From Linnemannia elongata (Eukaryota; Mortierellomycota; Mortierellomycetes; Mortierellales; Mortierellaceae): a stretch of 64,000 nt of DNA. The notes below the pieces were generated by a model, which worked only from the letters and a program-made list of their open reading frames with translations, was not told where the DNA came from and did not search any database. A program made the position numbers and the translations under genes. Positions 35,581-46,616 of the stretch are shown here, piece by piece. Numbering within the stretch: the stretch's first letter is position 1; each line of letters opens with the position of its first letter. Where the stretch lies: assembly GCA_036320915.1 (NCBI GenBank), contig JAXBDG010000013.1:1302001-1366000 (forward strand). Reading direction: 5' to 3'.

Positions 35581-36207
35581 TCAATACTTTCCGTCGATGA
35601 CAGCTCTGCATCCATAGGTGCTCTTTCCGACGGGACAGTCCTCCTTTGTCTGACAGCAGCGCATACAGAACAACGAACCATCTTTTGGAGCGAAGAGATG
35701 AGGAGTAAGGAAGTGGGAAAAGGTTAGCATCCATGGACAAACAGTAGGACGACAGTTCATGCAGGCAGGCGATATGAACGAAGGGAGAAACTTACCAGGC
35801 TCAACCATGTTGACAAAATACTTGTAATCAGCACAAGCAGCACCTACGGGAGCCTTGACATCATACTGTCCACCACCATCCTTTGTCGAAAGACTATAAA
35901 CCTGAGGGGTCATCTTTCCCGTGACCTGGACCCAGTTCTGTTCCTTGTTTTCCTTGAAATGCGCGGATTCGATGAAACCCTCGGGGAACAAGCGGGCACC
36001 GGGGGCTTTGGACATGGGCTTTGTACAGAATGCGACGGCTCGGTCTTCGTTGTCGGCAATGTTACCGCCCTCCATTGGAGGGAGGAAGAAACAAAAGTTT
36101 TCGGCGGATTGGACTTGAGCGATTTGGCCAATGTTGCCCTTGCGGGCTTGGACGGCGGCCAGGAGGGCGAGAGTGGAGAGGGCGAGAGATGCGATGAGCT
36201 TGGTCAT
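35581..36207 (-). CDS. Secreted six-cysteine protein, paralog 2
   Basis: Two exons, complement of 35581-35681 and 35796-36207, give 170 residues. The intron (35682-35795) happens to stay open in frame, so an unspliced reading gives a misleading 208-residue ORF; splicing restores the family sequence EPDGSLFCMRCCQTKEDCPV. It has a signal peptide (1-21), then FCFFLPPMEGGNIADNEDRA, AFCTK, WVQVTGKMTPQVYSL, DGGGQYDVKAPVG and STYGCR. It is the most diverged of the four copies: one extra cysteine in CMRCC, no terminal DYS, and the only one with an intron. A TATAAAA (minus strand, 36266-36272) lies 59 bp upstream. Function unknown; secreted. Confidence 0.85.
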   Translation of the reverse strand: MTKLIASLALSTLALLAAVQARKGNIGQIAQVQSAENFCFFLPPMEGGNIADNEDRAVAFCTKPMSKAPGARLFPEGFIESAHFKENKEQNWVQVTGKMTPQVYSLSTKDGGGQYDVKAPVGAACADYKYFVNMVEPGKFLPSFISPACMNCRPTVCPWMLTFSHFLTPHLFAPKDGSLFCMRCCQTKEDCPVGKSTYGCRAVIDGKY

Positions 36208-36265
36208 TTTTAGAGTAGGGATGGCGGGAAATATGTGTGTGGAGTTAAGTGTAGAAGAGGAGGGA

Positions 36266-36272
36266 TTTTATA
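36266..36272 (-). promoter_or_regulatory. TATA box of secreted-family gene 2
   Basis: TATAAAA on the minus strand in the context CGTATAAAATCC, 59-65 bp upstream of the ATG at 36207. Confidence 0.65.
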
Positions 36273-37347
36273 CGAAAAAAAAGGAGTATGACGAGAGATG
36301 GTGTGTGTGGTCGTGGTCGTGGTCGTCGTCGTCAAGTACGATAACGGAATTTATTGTCGTTCAGTTTTCTTGGCCTGATTACCTGCCTGTCAAAGCATCC
36401 CGATTCCATGTTTTCGTATATCAAGTGCATGATTTCGTTTGCACTTGCTCATTGCTGGCTCGATCCAAGATGCTCTATTGTGCAAGTTGTTGCTAAAAAA
36501 AAAGGAAAACTAGAATCGGGAAAAGGTGAATTATTCCCTTCACCTCGTATTTACCTTTACTGCGTTTCTGTATGTCTTGTGATGTATACCAGATCAGATC
36601 AGGTAAGGCATAACACGACGCGAACATGACACGAGTAGGAACGCGTTCGTACTATGTACAAACATGCAATTTTTTAGAATAGTGTATGAAAAGGTTTCAG
36701 TTGGAGGAGTCACTTGCTACACGTGCGGGAGTGAGGGGCTTCTATTGAGTTGGAGCTGGACAGTTTGGCGTTATCAATGATGAAGGCGAAGCGGGGGCCA
36801 AGAGACAGGAGACAAGAACGAGGGGGGAGCGGGGGTGCACACCGCTCGAATATAAACCCGGTGGATGATAGTTCGTTTCAAACTTACCACATCGTCAAGA
36901 TTATTAGAATCAAACAACTTCAAAAAAATCGAAGGACACTATGCACAATCTCTTGCTCTCTTCCACTTTTCCTGCCTCCTGAAAAGAAAATACACCTGAA
37001 CTGGTTTGGGGGACGCAAGACACAGAAGGCATTTTCAGGCACCAGAAACCGAGAGAGAGAGAGAGAGTGTGTGTGTGTGTGTGTGTGAGAATGAGAGACT
37101 AAACTCGACTATGAGGCAACGGTGGTGAGACGGGAAAATAACTTTGCGTGTTGCATATCATACACCAAGATTCCATACGCTCTTCGAGATTTTTTTTTTT
37201 TTTTTTGTTGTAACAGTTATTTTATTTTGGAGATAGAAAATAGATACATTGGAAGCGCTTTTGTGTCTTTTGCTATTTGCATTTTGTAAGGTGGGGTGTA
37301 TGTGCTAGTGTGTAGTCCTGTGCTGGTGTGGAGTAGACGATGCAATT
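36273..37347. other. Intergenic between tandem secreted-family genes
   Basis: About 1.1 kb separating paralogs 2 and 3, both on the minus strand. It contains a compound GA/GT microsatellite (about 37050-37087) and a T17-18 run near 37190. No supported gene. Confidence 0.55.
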
Positions 37348-37866
37348 TTACGAGTAGTCGGCTGGTCCAAGGACACCCTTGCATCCATAGGTCGACTTGC
37401 CGGTAGGACAATCAGCCTTATTCGTACAGACGCGGAGGCAGTAGATGTTCGAATCGGGCTCGACCAATTGCACAAAGTACTTGTAACCGGCATAGGAACC
37501 GCCTGGGGGAGCCTTGATATCGTACTGTCCACCACCATCGTTCTTGGACAGCCCATACTTGGTCCGATCGATCCGTCCAGTAATCTGGACCCATCCCTTC
37601 TGAGTGTTGCGGACCAAATGGACCGACTTGATAAAGCCTGTGGGGAGAATCTTGGCCTTGGGGGCGGTGGCGATGGCCTTGTTACAGAATGCGATGGCGA
37701 CATCCTCGCTCTCGGCAATATCACCGCCGTACTTTGGTGGCAGGAAGATGCAGTATTCGCTGGAGGAGATAAGAGCGCCGGTTTGGCCGGCGATGCCGGC
37801 GGAGACAGTTGAGAGCGTGGCGGCGAGGGCGACCAAGGATGATGCGAGAAGTGTCTTGAGCATCAT
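37348..37866 (-). CDS. Secreted six-cysteine protein, paralog 3
   Basis: Single exon, 172 residues. The signal peptide (1-23, ending STVSAG) is followed by YCIFLPPKYGGDIAESEDVA, AFCNK, GWVQITGRIDRTKYGLSKND, GGGQYDIKAPPGG, YCLRVCTNKADCPTGKSTYG and a terminal DYS. The six family cysteines are all present. It is intermediate between the close pair (14792 and 42765) and the diverged copy at 35581. A TATAAAA (minus strand, 37974-37980) in the context TGTATAAAAGGC lies 108 bp upstream, almost the same context as paralog 1. I cannot assign an activity. The protein is expected to be extracellular or wall-bound. Confidence 0.87.
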   Translation of the reverse strand: MMLKTLLASSLVALAATLSTVSAGIAGQTGALISSSEYCIFLPPKYGGDIAESEDVAIAFCNKAIATAPKAKILPTGFIKSVHLVRNTQKGWVQITGRIDRTKYGLSKNDGGGQYDIKAPPGGSYAGYKYFVQLVEPDSNIYCLRVCTNKADCPTGKSTYGCKGVLGPADYS

Positions 37867-37973
37867 TTTGTATTATTTGGATGTGTAGGGGAGAGTGAGG
37901 ATGTAGTGGGGAGGAGGAGGGAGGAGAAGAGATGAGTGAAGAATAAGAAAAAAAAGGTGGGGTTGAGGGTGCC

Positions 37974-37980
37974 TTTTATA
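37974..37980 (-). promoter_or_regulatory. TATA box of secreted-family gene 3
   Basis: TATAAAA on the minus strand, 108-114 bp upstream of the ATG at 37866. Confidence 0.68.
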
Positions 37981-40792
37981 CAAACAATCGCTTGTTTTCT
38001 TTGTTCCTTTCACACGCACATATCCACTACCCAAACACGCCCTTTTTTTGTTTCGCCTCCTAAACAAGATGCACCCAAGATAGGTGGGTCATCGACCCAG
38101 CAAAAAAGCCCATGATGGTAATAAAGAAAGGACGAATACAGACAACATATAGTATGCATGCCCACTACTTTAACCGAATCTGTCAAAGGCTCTCGACCTA
38201 ACGAGAAGGAAAAAGGAAGGGGCTGGCACCGTTCTGGGTGGGCACGCACCCCTCGCATCCTCGGTAATTTCAACCACAGTTGAGGCATGCTCACAATTAT
38301 TTCTCTCTCGCTCTGTCTAAAATAGATGCCTCTCGATGAGTGGAGAGGCGATTTACTGCTCACTATTACTTTTTTTGACTAAATGAGTGTGCAATGATGG
38401 GTTGAAGGAAGGAAGGGCTAGCGGAAAGTAGCTCTGTGTTCCATCTTACCAACCGTTCCTAGTATCCAAGAAGCAAATGACCTCGTAAACATAGTTGTTG
38501 TTGTTGAATCGTTTACATGCCTACTGGTCTTGTTTATTTTTGGATACACAAACGGACGAAAGCTGAGGACAAACACCAGCCATTCTCCTACCCAAAGTAG
38601 ACAGACATGGATGCGTGAAGACAGTGGAGACGAACGAAAGAAACAAAAATAAGGTGCACCACTCCATCTTTTCTTTCCTTTCTCTCCTTCTTTGCGAATG
38701 GGTCCTCGTGCATAACGCACATGCGTAGTCCTTAGTTCCCTTCGTCTTTTAAAGAATGAGCGAAAACAGCACCCTTCTCCTTTCCAATTCAATAGCAGAA
38801 CAACAAGGTCAGGAGGACCGGAACAGTAGATAGGGAGAGAAATATAAGCATGGACAACAAAAAAAACTGTTGCAAACGGCGTGAAAGGAGGGGGATGCGA
38901 CCCAACCCCTCTTTGTCTCTCTCTCGCACACAGTCAGTTAGCGCAAGGGCCCTTCTATTCAGGTACTGACATACTGTCGTCACTTGTTAGAGATAGTAGG
39001 AGGATAGGAACATCCTTGAAGAATCCGGCTAATTGCTTCTGTCATTCATTAGTTATAGTTTGCAGCAATCTTTGGCTGAAGAGTAAATTTCACCCGAACA
39101 CCCAAGAAAGTGGCATGTTCGATTCCCTTTCCTTTTCTTAGCCCTTTCGCTCCTCCTCTCCACATCACCGCGGCCACGTCCAATTCAACATGCACTCGTG
39201 TGGTAGAGATAGCTCGGTAACAGGTACAAGAAGAAAAAAGATAACCTCATTGCCGTCGATTGAGAGACGCCAAGTGTGAAAAAAAATGAGAGCGTCGCAC
39301 AGGACGCTTATTATAAAAAAATACCATCTGTCAGCAAAAGCAAAATTCTAGCGAACGACCATTGGTCCATCGGAGAAGGGGAATGTTGTTTTGTTACAGG
39401 CCAACGGCGCAAGATGAGAAGGAGAGAGGAGAGGGTTGAGAGCTTTCTTTATGGCGACCCGAATAACAGAGAATGAGGTCAAGCTTAGCCGTTCTGGATC
39501 GTGCAAGTCTTGGTCGTGATGGAGATAACAGCAAGTAGAACAATCGCAAAAGGGCTGCGCTTGTTTGTTGCCGACCCTCATTCTCGAGATACCTTTTCTG
39601 TTCACAACATCGTGTTTTTTACGCCCATCCTTGGTGCCTATTCTCCCGAACCGACAAAGGCCAGAATAAGTGTGAGAAATGAACACGAAAGTGATGGCTG
39701 TGAGGAACGGAACATTTCGTGGGTGCAAAGGGGGGGAAAAGATATCGTTCGTCGTTCTGTTCATCCCAAAAATAGGCTATCGGTGAGTGTCAACGCCAAG
39801 GGTACTTACTCCAACCTCTGTCGAAGACAAGAGGCCAGTGCGACGGCTAGGTCACTCTTTGACTCTGCTTTGACCGAGAAGCATTGCCCCTTTGTTCTTG
39901 CAAATCGGACGAAAAACAGATGGCAGACAACCAACAAGGCCTTTAACAAAAATAACAGCTACGAATAAAAAGGGTCCAATGGCTAGTTGGGTGAATGACA
40001 CGACCACAAATACAACCTAACAAAACAACAAATAAACAAACGAAAAGGAGAAAACAAGGATAGCCTGTTTGTTAATTTGACCTTCGGTGCTGCTTTGCCT
40101 TTTTTGCGCCTTCGCAGCATAATCAACACTGCCTTTAACGTCCCTTATTCCACACCTACCTTGCCCTACCTAACAATGGCTCTTTCCTTTACGCCTCCCG
40201 GGTCTTTTCCACCTATAGCATGATCTCAACAACTTCAACAGCGCCTTTCTTTCTTTCTTTCTTCATCCACTGACGATCAGTTTTGACCGGATGAACCATG
40301 ACAACGAGGGTTATTTTTAACGAAGATGTATGTCAATCATTATTCGACGGGACATTCCCCTGTAACGCGTAAAAATAGCTTGTACAAGCACTTTGACGCG
40401 TTTGCCATCATCTTCATCACTCCCATCATTTTTGTGCATGACTCGTATGCACCTAGCTGGCTGCGCGGTGCGCCACAATGGATTGCGTCCGTGTGTTGCG
40501 AAGGTGAGACACTGCCTTAATGCACGAAAAAAAAAGTTTCCTCTCTCCTTACTTTGCTGCTTGGAATGTGAAAGGAGAAGAACATGGAAATGGACCTTGG
40601 GCGGACAACAAGTAGTTGTATACACGTGGACGATTCGGCTTCTTCAACAAGCCAACCATATCAACGTACTGAGCGAATAAAACTATAAGAAAACGCCAGC
40701 TTGCTTTGTACATTGAGCCTGGCAGCAAGCTCTCAACCCTTCTCGCATTCATGGTCCTCTACGTCCACGGGGTAGAGAGGCGCGATTGCCAT

Positions 40793-40794
<2 letters not shown>

Positions 40795-40831
<37 letters not shown>
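40795..40831. repeat. Poly-T tract, 37 nt
   Basis: Uninterrupted run of 37 T in the gene-free stretch between secreted-family genes 3 and 4. Confidence 0.95.
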
Positions 40832-40832
<1 letters not shown>

Positions 40833-42656
40833 ATAATTTTAGATTTTTCTTCAGTATTCTTGGATGAGCAGTACTTTTATGCGGCCGCTTTTGTTGCTGA
40901 GTTATACGAAGGATGTAGAAGTGAGAAATGGGCGTAAGAATTGGCACTTCCCTAAGGTTAGTTGTTTCTTTTTCCCGGCAGCGACACTCTTATTCGTCGT
41001 CTTTCTATTCCACTTTTGCATACGAAGCAAAGGGACATGAGCTGCTGAAAAGAAAGGAGAAGAGGTGGCTGTTGGTGGTTGTAGCCAAAAATACAAAATG
41101 GGTTCAAGAGTGCAGCCCATTGTTCATATCGCAACTTCTTCTGGAGCGAGGAAAGGCGATAAAGGGGACGAGGCACTCGGCAGAATGTTAGACAGGCAAG
41201 GCAAGACAAGACAAACACGCACAGAACCTCAGGATCATTGATCGACCGAAAAGAACAGTGCGTGATCCCATTCCATTCCATTCCCTTACCCTTCCCTTCC
41301 CTTCTCTTCCCTTCTCTTCTCTTCTTTTTCACGCTCGTTCTCTCACCCCTTCATTCCAGAGCGGCAAAACTCTCCGTAATCTTTCTTCCTTTCATTCAAG
41401 AGTAAAGATATTGTTCCAAGACACTAATAGCGATAAAGAAAAACCTGTGGGTGACAACTGAACCCACAGTTTTTCTATTGTCGGCACATGGAGTGTCCAG
41501 GTGGATCAAACAAGTAGGAGGCCAACGAGGACATCGCATCCTCCCCCCTTATCTGAATAGCCTGTCTTATTTGTGGATTGAGGGTGTGAGTGTAAGAATA
41601 ACGTATGTATCTCTTTACCTTTCTATCATGTATTCCCTCCTTTCCCCTTATTTGCAACAACCATGGCTCATGGCTGCAATCCACTTCTATTTCAAGGGGT
41701 GATTGAGAAGGACAGAAAGCCTTAATTGTCCCAACTACCCTGACCTCTCACTCTCCGTCTTTAATGCAATTTACAAGGAATAGACGCTATCGGGTACAGA
41801 ATACTTAAGGCGCCAAAATAGTCTGGGATCCTAGAAATAAAAGGTACATATTCTCTTGTTCTCTAGTCCGGGCACCGTTCCTCTTCTCGAGAACTATAGA
41901 AAAAAAAAGGGAGTCCATTGAGATAGTACTACATTGAGACATAGATCCATGTCCTCATAGTTTGGCACTAAGACTAACACGGATGCCTCATCGGGTTCTT
42001 TGGGCTACCCAACTGCCATCCTTTTTCTCTTTTCGGTCAGTTTTCTAAACCCGATGCAAAAGCTCAACCTTGACAAAGAGCAAATACGAGGCGGATGGTG
42101 TTTTGAATATTCTAGCGCCTTCTCTCTTTCAATGTCCAGGGATTGGAAGGTCTTTTTTTTCACGGTCCGTCCATGCGTCCACCTCACTTGTTTATTTTTA
42201 TTTATGAGTTTTCCCCATCCTCTCGATCTGTTGTTTTTTTTATTTTGTTTTTTTTTTCTTGTTCAGCTGAGCTGGCCTTTCTGAGCCCGAACTAGGGCGT
42301 ATGAACAAAGAACAAACAAAACGATCGTTTAGGAAAGAAGCGCTCGAGTGTGGTAGAGGTGAAGGTGGACAAGAATAGTCCTTTTTAGTATTTGTTTTGT
42401 CCATATGTTTGTCGTAATTGGTTCAAACCCTACTCCATTATTTTTAGATGTCAGAAAGAAAAAAAAAATAAATGAATGAGCGATAGCCGAGGATACTTGC
42501 TTTACTTGATGATATTTTTCCAACACGGGTCAGGAACCATTTTATATCCTTATCGGTCCAAGTAGAATAGAACACCGATCCAAATCAACCGCTCACAGCG
42601 GTCCTGGATAACTCTCTTTCCTGGTTTTTTTTCTCTCTTGCTCTTTTCTCGCGCGA

Positions 42657-42663
42657 TATAAAA
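42657..42663 (+). promoter_or_regulatory. TATA box of secreted-family gene 4
   Basis: TATAAAA in the context GCGATATAAAAGAAG, 108 bp upstream of the ATG at 42765. Confidence 0.68.
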
Positions 42664-42764
42664 GAAGAGTCAGTTCGCCCCCTGTCCCTGGTTGTTTTCT
42701 TCTTCATCCTCCTTCACCTCCTCCTTCCATCACTCCTTCCTTCCCTACAAAACACATACGCATA

Positions 42765-43397
42765 ATGCGCTCCAACATGAAGATCGTCCTTGCAGCTGTG
42801 CTGATGGCCTTGATTGCCAACTTGGCCATGGCTGCTAAGCACCACAAGAAGGCAACTACCACCACCACCAAGGCCACCACCACCACAAAGCCCGCCACCA
42901 CCACCACCAAGGCAACCACTACTACCACAGCAAAGCCCACAGCTACTCCCAAAATGGGCCAAACCGCCGTTATTCTCTCCGCAACGGACTACTGCATCTT
43001 CCTCCCTCCCAAGTACGGCGGTGACATTGCCGCTAACGAAGACCGCGCCGTCGCCTTCTGCACTAAGCCCAACCTCCCCGGTGCACCCAACGCCCAAGTC
43101 CTCCCTGCTGGGTTCATCAAGTCATCCCACTACGTCGTTAACACCCAGAAGGGTTACGTCCAGATCACCGGTCGCATTGATCGGTCCAAGTACGGTCTCT
43201 CGTCCAAGGATGGTGGTGGACAGTATGATTTGAGGGCCCCTGTCGGATCCAAGATGAATGGATATAATGCGTTTGTCCAATTGACTGAGCCTGATGCACA
43301 GATCTTCTGTATCCGTGCTTGCATGACCAAGTCTGATTGCCCTGTTAACAAGTCGACCTATGGATGCGAGAAGGTCCTTGGTGGTGATTACTCTTAA
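42765..43397 (+). CDS. Secreted six-cysteine protein with Thr-rich stalk, paralog 4
   Basis: Single exon, 210 residues from 42765; the ATG at 42777 would give a more standard signal peptide (MKIVLAAVLMALIANLAMA), so either start is possible. After cleavage a basic KHHKK patch leads into a 38-residue Thr/Lys/Pro/Ala linker made of TTTTK-type repeats. Such stalks in fungal secreted proteins are usually O-mannosylated. The domain then matches paralog 1 closely: YCIFLPPKYGGDIAANEDRA, GYVQITGRIDRSKYGLSSKD, DLRAPVGSKM, FCIRACMTKSDCPVNKSTYG and terminal LGGDYS. The linker is absent from the other three copies, so it was gained or lost after duplication. Location is probably extracellular or cell-wall associated; function unknown. 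Confidence 0.87.
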   Translation: MRSNMKIVLAAVLMALIANLAMAAKHHKKATTTTTKATTTTKPATTTTKATTTTTAKPTATPKMGQTAVILSATDYCIFLPPKYGGDIAANEDRAVAFCTKPNLPGAPNAQVLPAGFIKSSHYVVNTQKGYVQITGRIDRSKYGLSSKDGGGQYDLRAPVGSKMNGYNAFVQLTEPDAQIFCIRACMTKSDCPVNKSTYGCEKVLGGDYS

Positions 43398-43624
43398 ACA
43401 GTCATGTTGACCTTGCTATCTGGTTGACATTGCATGTAAAAACAGAAAAAAAATAAACAATAAATACAAAAAAACAATATAAAAACATACTTTCACGCAA
43501 CAGGTGTCCATCTGAGGGGAGAAAGGAGCATAGGAACGATCTATTCTTTATATTAATCTGAAATCAAACCAGGGAGGAAGGTGAGAGAGCAATTTGAGCG
43601 GGGAAAGCTGTAGTTGAGAACGAA

Positions 43625-43645
43625 GGGGGGGGGGGGGGGGGGGGG
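43625..43645. repeat. Poly-G tract, 21 nt
   Basis: Uninterrupted run of 21 G, 230 bp after paralog 4. Much rarer in this window than A/T runs and able to form G-quadruplexes. Confidence 0.93.
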
Positions 43646-43969
43646 AAAGATGAAATAGAGATGACAGCAACAAAGCTATTCTACTGAATGTCATGGAGCC
43701 TTTCCTGCTCACCAACAATAACCACACACTCGTAATGTTCAGGACCGTAGGTCTATTCGTATTCACCTCAAACTGGTCAACGCGGTAATCGTCGCGTTCT
43801 AGTTCGGGTTCTGACTTGGAGGCGTTCAGCCATAAGACAAGAAGGAACTGTTTCTTTCGTACAATAATTATTGCAACAACATTCCATCAGTAGGTCATAA
43901 CTGATCTCTCATGACGGTCTAAACCCCAGGCCTTGTTCCCTATGAGTAGGTGAACAATCCAACGAATTC

Positions 43970-43981
<12 letters not shown>

Positions 43982-44002
<21 letters not shown>
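43982..44002. repeat. 21-bp direct repeat, left copy
   Basis: CCGACATCGAAGGATCAAAAG, identical to 47803-47823 in the same orientation. The two copies bracket the pogo element and the Q/R-rich ORF. The left copy is 50 bp outside the transposon. Confidence 0.8.
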
Positions 44003-44054
44003 GCAGCGTCGCTGTGCGAAGGGCAGTTATTAATTGTACCAAAACTTTTTCGTA

Positions 44055-44203
44055 CCGCCAATTTTTTTTTATCCGGACGACCCCCCATATGTAAGCGTCC
44101 GGATAACATTTTTATTTTTTTGAATCGATTTGCATTCAATAAAAATGAAATATTCAGTCACATGACTTGCCGTTGCCCCCGTCCGTCCATCAAAAAAAAA
44201 GAG
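44055..44203 (+). repeat. Left terminal inverted repeat of pogo element
   Basis: Begins CCGCCAATTTTTTTTTATCC and ends in CATCA9GAG. It pairs without mismatch with 46617-46765. Inside it, ATCCGGAC and GTCCGGAT form a sub-repeat around a CCCCCCATATGT segment, a likely transposase binding site. Confidence 0.92.
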
Positions 44204-44206
44204 TTA

Positions 44207-46576
44207 TCAAAAATTGCAATCGACATAGTGGACTTGGCTATCGTGAATGTTGCTCTCCTCATCGTGTTCCTGCTCGCTGTCTTCCTGTCTATCGCTACGG
44301 TCCTCACTTAGGCTGCGTTTGTAAAGGTCGCGATAATATTCTCCCTCACCGTCTGTATCGCCCTCACCGTCCGTATCTCCTTCATCGCCTGCACCACGCT
44401 CCTCTCCCACGGGGCATTGGTTGGTCTCTTCTACGTCGCCTCCTCCGCTTTGCGCGACAGTCAGTCTTTTTCTCTTCAAAATAGCAGCTAGACGCGTCGC
44501 CTTCTTGAGGACACGTCGAAGCTCCAGCTCGACTTCGTCAGTCGTATTTGACATTGCATTCCTGGCGTCAATCATCACCTTGGGATCAATCGATTCGCGT
44601 CCTCCAGTTAAGTCCCTCGAATAATCACTGGCTCCTAGCAAATCCTCTGCAGCAATAGGGGAGCTGACTGGATCGTCATCGCCGGTCCTCGCACCGCCAC
44701 GCTGGGGTGGCAAAAGCTCCTCCTCCTCCTCGTCTTCATGAACAACAGGATGCGGAGCCGCCTCTTGATCGTCATCGCGCACAGGTTGCAGTGACAGCTC
44801 GAGATCAGCTATCTCTTGGGCATCCTTCTCTCCGATCATCTTGAGATTCCAGTTATTGTCGACTCCTGCTTTGGCTATCAAGTGTTGAAAGTATGCTGTC
44901 TCCTGATTCTTGTAGTTGTTGCGAAGTGAGTACTCGGTCAACTCAAGCTGTTCTTCCGAATAGGATCGTCGTCTTCGCAGGTCCTCTCGCATCCACTCCG
45001 GAAGGACTGGTACGTGAGCGAAGCAATTGCGGATCGTCGATGCCTTGACTTTGTTCCAGGCGTAGGGGAGGAGTGACCAAGCATGGCCATTACTGATTGC
45101 CTTGGCGTTGTCGTAGTTTTTGATAATGCATGTTTCCTGGCTGAGCATTTCCAGGAAAGCTCGTTTGAAAACACTAAAAACTCCGGTGTCGAGGGGCTGG
45201 GTAACTGAGGTTGAGTTCTTAGGTAGTCGCAGGATACGGAGATGCCTCCAAGGAATGTTATTTTCCGGGTCGCGCATATCGATGTTGTTGTGTGCGGGAC
45301 AAGAGTCGAGAAGGAGGAGGGACGGCACGGTGAGTTCATCGTCGAACAACGTCAGCCACTCCATGAATACGTGGCGATTCATCCATCCCTTGGACGTAAT
45401 CCTGATGTTCATCCTGTCCAAGGCCTCGTCCTGCACACATCTCGCAAAATTCTTGGCTAATAATGGCGAGATAGAAACATACGATTAATTGATTATCAAA
45501 TTATGTGCATATGAAAATATGTGGAAGCAAAGAAAACAATGTATTGCCATCATCCATACCTAAGACTAACAGCCTTAGCGAGCTCATTGTCTCTGCCTTG
45601 CGAATAGATGTACCCGAGGCATTAGCGCATACCAAGAGGGAAACTCGACATGCACGACTCGCTTTGCCCCCCACATCGTCTCCTCCCACGGTGTACGACT
45701 TTGAATTCAGCTCCTTTAAATAGAGACCGGCCTCATCACAGTTGTATATGTTGTCGGGGTGGTACTCTGAACAAATTTGGGTGATCTCATCAAGTTCGGG
45801 TTTGATGGCGTCCATGTCGACAGAACCGGCCTCTCCACGAAGTTGGCAGTACGTGATGTTGTGGCGTTTCTTGAAACCATCAAACCAGGACGCGCAAAAG
45901 GACGGATTAACTTCAATACCGCCCTTCTCTATCTCGAACCAGTCTTGAAGCACGGTATATGTGAGCTTGGCGGCATCCTTGATCATCTTGGCGCTGACGG
46001 AAATATTGCGCCTTTTCTGCTCCTCCAACCATTGGACCACAACCGTCTCCACCGCGATGTTCTTGTTCTGGGTAAAGTAGAACGCGGTGTCAGGCAGTTG
46101 CAAGGCAGTTGCAAGGCGGTCTTTCGAAAATAATCCTCCTTCTTGAGCCATTCACCGAGGGTTTGCTTGGCCAGGTCGATCCCAATATAAGAGCCAAAGG
46201 TACTGTAGGATACAGTAGTGTCCGTGTCCTCGAAGCGGGCAACCAGATAGTGATAAATATCCAGGAGCTCAATTCTGACATGCGCCGGCACCACCTTCTT
46301 GGCCACTGGGATCCTGTATTCCTTGTATTTCGGTAGGATCAGCATCGTGGAAACATCGCCACGCCTAGCGACAGACAAAAGGTCCAGATATCGGCTCATC
46401 CATTCCTCTTCCCTCCTCTTCAGCTCGGCCACGGTGTATTTCTGTGTGGCATAAGTGCACCAATAAGGAAAGACTGTTCTGAGGGATCCAGGTGCAATGT
46501 CCTTTTTTTTGGAAGGCGTGTCATGCTTGCGTGGACGGCCGCGTTTTGGTCTTGCGGGAAGAGAGGGTTCACCCAT
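44207..46576 (-). pseudogene. Pogo-like transposase, frameshifted
   Basis: The gene spans complement 44207-45456 and 45560-46576 around a GT-AG intron (45457-45559) whose phase fits. The N-terminus has an AT-hook-like KRGRPRK, then helix-turn-helix/CENP-B-type DNA-binding regions (GSYIGIDLAKQTLGEWLKK and FDGFKKRHNITYCQLRG). The DDE domain shows its three acidic residues in IYNCDEAGLY, LLLLDSCPAHNN and TQPLDTGVF; the second and third are separated by 38 residues. The C-terminal part is acidic (about residues 270-400). An 11-bp tandem duplication, GGCAGTTGCAA at 46093-46103 and 46104-46114, shifts the frame between the first DNA-binding segment and the rest, so this copy should not make a full-length protein. 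No other stop or frameshift is seen. Confidence 0.9.
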
Positions 46577-46616
46577 AATACAAGGAGGGATGAGGATATA
46601 GATCATTCAGGCACAT

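Larger units (their letters stand above)
37867..42764. other. Long intergenic region, no gene seen
   Basis: Nearly 4.9 kb without a gene I can support. It contains the paralog 3 and paralog 4 promoters at its ends, a T37 tract (40795-40831) and several short ORFs of skewed composition. A B-box-like GGTTCAAACCC at about 42419 has no tRNA fold around it. An ORF of 155 codons at 39501-39968 (plus) has no family features. Confidence 0.55.

Noticed and set aside
35581..36207. Paralog 2 as a single-exon 208-residue protein
   Set aside because: A GT-AG intron in the right phase restores the family sequence exactly at the FC-cysteine block.
42412..42440. tRNA B-box-like GGTTCAAACCC
   Set aside because: No pairing T-stem, acceptor stem or A box could be found around it on either strand.
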